A DNA stretch of 64,000 nucleotides from Luoshenia tenuis (GTDB lineage Bacteria > Bacillota > Clostridia > Christensenellales > GCA-900066905), in NCBI RefSeq assembly GCF_014384745.1, contig NZ_JACRSO010000001.1, forward strand, positions 744,001 through 808,000, given 5' to 3'. Position numbers and translations under genes: made by a program. The notes under the pieces are model-generated. The model did no database searches. It was not told the origin of the DNA and saw nothing but the letters and a program-made list of their open reading frames with translations. Shown here in pieces: positions 59,601 to 64,000 of this stretch; positions within the stretch are counted from its first letter, which is position 1, and every line of letters begins with the position of its first letter.

Positions 59601-60137
59601 TCAACGCCGCTTTTTTAACCTTCGAAAAATATTAATACCTTTAAGTAGCAATGCACAATGGATGGATAATAGTAAGAAGATAGAAACAACTACACTGCCT
59701 GCAATTGTAGGCGCAACACGCCCCTCAATCCGCTGCTTATTATAATCATCTAACGAAACGATTTCATCCTCTTCGGTTCTTATGGCAATAACATGAATAA
59801 ATGGCCAACCTTCTCTTTCTATGATTTGCTTTAACCAAATCTTTTCAACTCGAAAAAATATGGTTTGGCCCCTCTGCAAACTAGTAAAATCGCTTATGTC
59901 ACTTATTCCTCTTAACTCATAAGTGCTTAGTTTATCGCCGTACTCTTGCGAATAAATAACACAGTATTTATGATCCCCTTCGCCTTTTATTCCTATGCCT
60001 GTTACGGTAGCTGATAATTCAGTGGTATTTGCTTCAGAGGGTATGCTGGTATTCATGATTACTAAGTTGCCTAGTGTTCCGAAGAAAAATATCAATGACA
60101 GCACCAAGGCAAGCACAGTCAATTTTCTGCGTTTCAT
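59601..60137 (-). CDS. Hypothetical membrane protein, candidate immunity protein 2
   Basis: A 178-residue protein: one helix at residues 8 to 28, an outer domain of about 100 residues (SATVTGIGIKGEGDHKYC, RGQTIFFRVEKIWLKQII in outline) and a second helix near residues 145 to 167, then a basic tail. Its start lies 18 bp after the stop of the second Rhs cassette on the same strand, the standard place for the cognate immunity gene. Start at 60137 is chosen for its spacing to GGGAG. No family recognised. Confidence 0.65.
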   Translation of the reverse strand: MKRRKLTVLALVLSLIFFFGTLGNLVIMNTSIPSEANTTELSATVTGIGIKGEGDHKYCVIYSQEYGDKLSTYELRGISDISDFTSLQRGQTIFFRVEKIWLKQIIEREGWPFIHVIAIRTEEDEIVSLDDYNKQRIEGRVAPTIAGSVVVSIFLLLSIHCALLLKGINIFRRLKKRR

Positions 60138-60154
60138 TTTCATTACTCCCTTCA

Positions 60155-61543
60155 TCATGAATATACCGGTACCGGTTGTCCACCGCCCGAAGGCACTGAG
60201 TATAAGCCGCAAGCTATTGCAAAAAGTCCCCAGCCAGCTTTAGCTTCAAGATCATATGCTGTGTTGGTTCTAGCGTCATCCCAACCAGCCACAATGCCAA
60301 TTCCGTCTATACCAATAGAAACTCCGCCATGAACCCATGGCGTTAATTGTAATTCTGCAAAAACATTCCCTTCTGGACTGGCACCCACGCCTAGTCCAAA
60401 CCAATCGCTAATGCCAACCCCAACTGACCCTGATCCTCTAGTCAAATTAAAATTTTCATAGCTGTTAAGTAATGCAGGGCTTTTGTCTTCTGTAGTTTTC
60501 GTAGCTGAAAATCCAACTTTCCCAAAAGCGGTGCCTAAATCAAGCATTGCTGTAGGCATAGTAGCACTTTTCTTCTTTACATGATTCGCGATAGGCGCCG
60601 AGGAAGGCTTTCTTTGAGGGAGACTGGTATTAAGCCCGCCAAATTCATATCCAGGGCCAATATCTATATCTCCAGCAAGATTCTTTTGCATTGCCGCCCA
60701 TAAAGACTCAAACCCACACCCAGACGGGTCTTGCCGTATGACAGGATTATTACCGCAATAACTGAACATATTGGTGCCGCCGATACCCTGCCCAGTCGAA
60801 ACAAGACCGTCCGCGTTGATATATCGCCCAGTTTCCGGATCATAGTAGCGGCTAAGTAGGTAGTAAAGTCCCGTTTCCTGGTCGTACACGTAGCCGCGGT
60901 AGCGGAAGGGATTAAGCAATACGATCTTGGCATCGCCCGTAGTCTGCAAAGGCTTTCCCCAGGCATCATAGCTATACTGGCCGATGATGTTTGCATTCTG
61001 ATCTACCAGCGCAACAATATCGTTTTGGCCATTGCGTACGTAGTAGTAAGGCGTACCGTTGTGGATCACGCTAAACACCATGCCCGCTTCATCATAGAGG
61101 AAGTCCAGCACATCATCGCCTTTTTCCATCCGCAGGATCTGGTCGCTGGCGGTGTAATACTTCGTCTCCACGCCGTTGACGGTCTTGCTGATGCGCACGC
61201 CGTCCGCATCGTAGTCAAAAGAGAGAGTGCTCCCGCTCTTGCTCACGCCAGCCAGTTGACGGCCATGCTCCCACGTCATTGTATATCCTTTGTACGAAGT
61301 AGGGTTGCCGATGGCGTCGTAAGTCAAGGTATGGGTAGTCCCATTTGCATCGGTATACGCCGTCAGTTTATCCTTCCAGTTTGCGTCGCCATAGGTATAA
61401 CTCTGGCTCCGTACCACGTTTTCCGCAGCGGTATCGACAGTATCACCGCCCTGAGAAGCATAACCATATGTGGTTCGGCTTAGGATATTGCCTCCTGCAT
61501 CGTAGGTATTTACCGTTACCTCGATATTATTACATAAGATTAT
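60155..61543 (-). CDS. Rhs/WapA C-terminal cassette 2 (no start codon of its own evident)
   Basis: Open frame of about 463 codons that begins inside Rhs core repeats (VTVNTYDAGGNILSRTT) directly after the stop of the preceding gene; the first usable starts are internal (GTG at 61417). It holds YD repeats, the conserved end of the core (NPFRYRGYVYDQETGLYY, RYYDPETGRYINAD, GGTNMFSYCGNNPV) and then a unique tail of about 190 residues, rich in Gly and small residues (GSVGVGISDWFGLGVGAS), ending PVPVYS. This is the form of an orphan toxin tip stored downstream of a main rhs gene. Toxin activity unknown. Confidence 0.7.
   Translation of the reverse strand: MILCNNIEVTVNTYDAGGNILSRTTYGYASQGGDTVDTAAENVVRSQSYTYGDANWKDKLTAYTDANGTTHTLTYDAIGNPTSYKGYTMTWEHGRQLAGVSKSGSTLSFDYDADGVRISKTVNGVETKYYTASDQILRMEKGDDVLDFLYDEAGMVFSVIHNGTPYYYVRNGQNDIVALVDQNANIIGQYSYDAWGKPLQTTGDAKIVLLNPFRYRGYVYDQETGLYYLLSRYYDPETGRYINADGLVSTGQGIGGTNMFSYCGNNPVIRQDPSGCGFESLWAAMQKNLAGDIDIGPGYEFGGLNTSLPQRKPSSAPIANHVKKKSATMPTAMLDLGTAFGKVGFSATKTTEDKSPALLNSYENFNLTRGSGSVGVGISDWFGLGVGASPEGNVFAELQLTPWVHGGVSIGIDGIGIVAGWDDARTNTAYDLEAKAGWGLFAIACGLYSVPSGGGQPVPVYS
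60743..61305 (-). repeat. Rhs core repeat, copy 2
   Basis: About 560 bp of Rhs core, roughly 90% identical by eye to 62652-63213, in the same orientation. Identity begins at ACCCTACTTC and ends shortly after the conserved core end. Confidence 0.85.
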
Positions 61544-62056
61544 CTATGAACTTAGGCCTTCTTCAATGAACTGGCCATCCAAAGCATGATCAACGCGAAA
61601 AAGCGAATCAATTAACGACCTTTCCTCAAAAAATGTTTTATCCTCCGGTGAGGGATCGATAATTCCAGACATTCTTTCATGTCCTATTGAATAAAACCAG
61701 CACTGCCCTCCCCTATAAAATGCTAAGTCTTGCGGATTTTCAGGCCGTGTCCAATTATATATGCCGTTAACGCGATTTAGCACTTGTTGGGCAGAAGGAT
61801 CGCTTCTATAGAATGTAATTTTGTATGCAGTATTGTTACTATACGTTTCTGGAGTACCAGCCCAGCTGGGATTTGCACGCGTTTTAACAGTTAAATCCCG
61901 TAAATCTTTAAATATATTATTTGTAAAGATACTTTCCGGCGCCATATTATAGCGTACATAAACCAACATAAAATAATCAGAATTGTTTAAAGCATAGTTA
62001 ATAAATTCTTCATAGTTTGAATCACGCACTTCTAAAAGTCTTAAGATTTCGTGCAT
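61544..62056 (-). CDS. Candidate immunity protein 1
   Basis: A 170-residue soluble acidic protein with no signal peptide or helix. The middle reads KITFYRSDPSAQQVLNRVNG and later GGQCWFYSIGHERM, aromatic and polar as in many immunity proteins of polymorphic toxins. It lies between the two Rhs cassettes, 57 bp after the stop of cassette 1, in the cognate-immunity position. Its TAG stop directly abuts the core of cassette 2. No family assigned. Confidence 0.7.
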   Translation of the reverse strand: MHEILRLLEVRDSNYEEFINYALNNSDYFMLVYVRYNMAPESIFTNNIFKDLRDLTVKTRANPSWAGTPETYSNNTAYKITFYRSDPSAQQVLNRVNGIYNWTRPENPQDLAFYRGGQCWFYSIGHERMSGIIDPSPEDKTFFEERSLIDSLFRVDHALDGQFIEEGLSS

Positions 62057-62113
62057 TATTACTATCCTCTCATCAGGTATTTGCTAAAAGCTTCCTAATT
62101 AATCTTTGTTGTC

Positions 62114-63331
62114 CTATTCCATATAATACCATATATGATTGGTATGCGCAGTACTAAGATGATAGTGGTCTAAATAGCCATCTTCCCATGAACCATGCGC
62201 TTTATCCCAAATTGCAGTAGGGTAATATTTCACGACAGCAATAGCGGCAGAGCGGTTGATGCAGACAATATCTCCACCACTATCAATCACTTTCCGTGCC
62301 TCTGTGTAAGTTAAAGCCTTGAGAGGTACAACCTGTTTAGCTATAATTTTGGCACTCCAATACTGCGGTGCATTTTTATTTTTAGGAATCGCTTGTGTAT
62401 TTTCTTTGGTTTTAGCTTTTGATGTTGGTTTTGCTCTAGTCTGAATTTTCGATTTAGTTGACCCTAAAATACCTGATCCGACACAATATAGTCCCAATAT
62501 TACCGTGCCAACAACTGCTACAGCGTCTAATACAGGTAGCGCTCCATCATATGATGGCAGTTGCCATAAAAACTGAAACGCTTGTCTCGATGCGTTAAAT
62601 GCTTCCTGTATATTGCTCCAAGCTTGGCCATAAGGATCTTCTCTTGCTACCGGATTATTTCCACAGTAGCTGTACATATTCGTGCCGCCGATACCCTGCC
62701 CAGTCGAAACAAGACCGTCCGCGTTGATATACCGCCCAGTCGCCGGATCGTAGTACCGGCTGAGCAGGTAATAAAGTCCCGTTTCCTCGTCATACACATA
62801 GCCGCGGTAACGGAAAGGATTAAGCGATACGATCTTGGCATCGCCCGTAGTTTGCAAAGGCTTTCCCCAGGCATCATAGCTATACTGACCAATGATATTT
62901 GCATTTTGATCTACCAGCGCGACAATATCGTTTTGGCCATTGCGTACGTAGTAGTAGGGCGTACCATTGTGCAGTACGCCAAACACTGCACCTGCTTCAT
63001 CGTAAAGGAAGTCTAGCGCGTCATCTCCTTTTTCCATCCGCAGGATTTGATCGCCTGCGGTATAATACTTTGTCTCCACTCCGTTGACCGTTTTGCTGAT
63101 GCGCACGCCATCTGCATCGTAATCAAAGGAGAGGGTGCTGCCGCTCTTGCTCATACCAGCCAGCTGGCGGCCATGCTCCCACATCATTGTATAGCCTTTG
63201 TAAGAAGTAGGGTAGTACCAATTCCGTCTGGTTCTGCTCCAATTCAGCTTCTTTCTGAATCGCTTGTTCAGCTTCGAGGCGATCTGCCTCTGCTTGCAAC
63301 ACGCCAAAGCCAAAGGATATTTTATGCCCAT
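62114..63331 (-). CDS. Rhs/WapA C-terminal cassette 1 (truncated, frame-shifted from its N-terminus)
   Basis: A 405-codon frame; genuine Rhs core starts only at about 63213 (TSYKGYTMMWEHGRQLAG), and the first 40 codons are out of frame with the older sequence and meaningless. The core ends RYYDPATGRYINAD, GGTNMYSYCGNNPVARED. The tail of about 175 residues has a hydrophobic segment (VLDAVAVVGTVILGLYCVG), a Lys/Thr-rich linker, then YWSAKIIAKQVV and a His-rich end DHYHLSTAHTNHIWYY. The latter looks like a small enzyme-type toxin domain, not one I can name. Candidate immunity protein 1 follows. Confidence 0.65.
   Translation of the reverse strand: MGIKYPLALACCKQRQIASKLNKRFRKKLNWSRTRRNWYYPTSYKGYTMMWEHGRQLAGMSKSGSTLSFDYDADGVRISKTVNGVETKYYTAGDQILRMEKGDDALDFLYDEAGAVFGVLHNGTPYYYVRNGQNDIVALVDQNANIIGQYSYDAWGKPLQTTGDAKIVSLNPFRYRGYVYDEETGLYYLLSRYYDPATGRYINADGLVSTGQGIGGTNMYSYCGNNPVAREDPYGQAWSNIQEAFNASRQAFQFLWQLPSYDGALPVLDAVAVVGTVILGLYCVGSGILGSTKSKIQTRAKPTSKAKTKENTQAIPKNKNAPQYWSAKIIAKQVVPLKALTYTEARKVIDSGGDIVCINRSAAIAVVKYYPTAIWDKAHGSWEDGYLDHYHLSTAHTNHIWYYME
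62652..63213 (-). repeat. Rhs core repeat, copy 1
   Basis: Partner of 60743-61305. Homologous blocks like this let the tip of the gene be exchanged by recombination, swapping one toxin/immunity pair for the other. Confidence 0.85.
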
Positions 63332-63660
63332 CAGACTCCATCTGCACTAATGACGGTGCCTGCGCTTGTCCAGCAAAGGTTACGCTGCTATCCCCTGCTG
63401 GTTTGTATAGCCTTGGTTTGTGTGCTACTAAAAGTTCTTGCAGAGGCGCTGTTCTCCTGAGTACCCTGTACGGGGGTGAGTGTATTATCGATATCTACCC
63501 ATTCATCGCTTTCTTTATAATGAACAGGCATCTTGTATTGCAGAACTCTGGCAGGATGAAGTTGCGACACACCATTCTGAAAGAAGTCTGTAAACCATGT
63601 CATTACCGAGGCTCTGTGGGGCAGCAAAATATCCCCGGCCACCATCAGCGAGCTGAACAA
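63214..63660 (-). pseudogene. Remnant of the N-terminal part of the rhs/wapA gene
   Basis: Two frames hold pieces of one protein. Frame A (63660 to 63388) has VSQLHPARVLQYKMPVHYK and SDEWVDIDNTLTPVQG, like the wall-protein start of WapA-type Rhs genes. Frame B (about 63400 to 63214) continues with VQMESDGHKISFGFG and an acidic Glu/Gln-rich helix (RLEAEQAIQKEAELEQ). A frameshift joins A and B near 63400, and an out-of-frame deletion joins B to the core at ACCCTACTTC (63204-63213). Most of the original gene, probably several kilobases, is missing. Confidence 0.65.
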
Positions 63661-63873
63661 GAAATCCTATGTCCACACCAAGGCTTGACGGAACCGTCCT
63701 TTGCAGGGATGAAATATCCATACGTTTATTTGGGCGGTATCTACCTGCAACGCAACTGGGGCAGAGCGTACGAAAACATTGTGATTTTGGTCGTCCTCCC
63801 TCGCCCGGCTATTTTTTCTGTCGGTGTGGGTTTTTCTCAAGCCCCGCCCCACAAGAGGGGAGTTTTTAGGCAT

Positions 63874-63909
63874 AAAAAATCCCTCAAACCATTGTGGTTC
63901 AAGGGATTC
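63874..63909 (-). terminator. Intrinsic terminator after intact tRNA-Thr
   Basis: AATCCCTTGAAC / GTTTGAGGGATT stem (with two G-U pairs), then T6 on the minus strand, 6 bp after the CCA end. Confidence 0.85.
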
Positions 63910-63914
63910 ATGAT

Positions 63915-63990
<76 letters not shown>

Positions 63991-64000
63991 ACGCTCTTCT

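Overview
The window looks like chromosomal DNA of an anaerobic, GC-rich member of the Clostridia (Bacillota), probably a gut organism. This rests on gene content: the complete [FeFe]-hydrogenase maturation set HydE/HydF/HydG, a desulfoferrodoxin and ferritin, a CD1871A-type CXXC protein next to a redoxin and a 4Fe-4S membrane protein, a pyruvate kinase with the extra C-terminal PEP-utilising domain, Clostridia-type thiamin genes (ThiH, two-domain ThiF), and strong GGAGG ribosome sites. No rRNA or taxonomic marker is present, so the genus cannot be given.

Layout. 1-9.4 kb: nitroreductase (cut by the window edge), an esterase, a YgjP-like metalloprotease, a TauE/SafE exporter, a HAD phosphatase / four-carbon sugar-acid kinase / racemase-like operon, a small lipoprotein and two MFS transporters. 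The second MFS gene has a leader with a strong promoter, two tiny ORFs and an intrinsic terminator, the layout of antibiotic-inducible attenuation. 9.7-14.1 kb: an RND exporter with a coiled-coil insertion plus its TetR regulator, with a 20-bp dyad on the promoter. 14.2-22.2 kb: redox and oxygen-defence block (DUF362 ferredoxin-like protein, ferritin, hydGFE, desulfoferrodoxin, exonuclease III); hydG has a long structured leader ending in a terminator. 22-28.4 kb: GH31 glycosidase, two small proteins, LysR with a split chromate transporter, and a GGDEF protein. 28.4-32.1 kb: thiSFGHE operon with a short hairpin leader and no recognisable TPP riboswitch. 32.1-40.4 kb: DUF3592 protein, a sugar operon (split transketolase, LacI, FGGY kinase, fucose/arabinose-isomerase-like protein) and an ABC importer lacking a binding protein. 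40.5-57.8 kb: housekeeping and envelope genes (TVP38, small XRE regulator with two operators, serine hydrolase, CysE, M24 peptidase, polysaccharide deacetylase, pyruvate kinase, UroD-like protein, three glycosyltransferases, ROK regulator, metallo-beta-lactamase fold protein, redoxin/CXXC/4Fe-4S trio).

The most distinctive region is 58.1-64 kb. An intact tRNA-Thr(GGU) at the right edge and a 45-bp perfect copy of its 3' half at 58135-58179 bracket about 5.8 kb of AT-richer DNA. This is the signature of a site-specific insertion into tRNA-Thr. The insert holds a decayed Rhs/WapA-type polymorphic toxin locus: a broken N-terminal remnant, two alternative C-terminal toxin cassettes that each carry the same ~560-bp piece of Rhs core, and interleaved candidate immunity genes. 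No integrase is visible inside it.

Most genes lie on the minus strand in short operons separated by clear intrinsic terminators. All promoter and RNA-element calls are by eye and none has been tested by a search.
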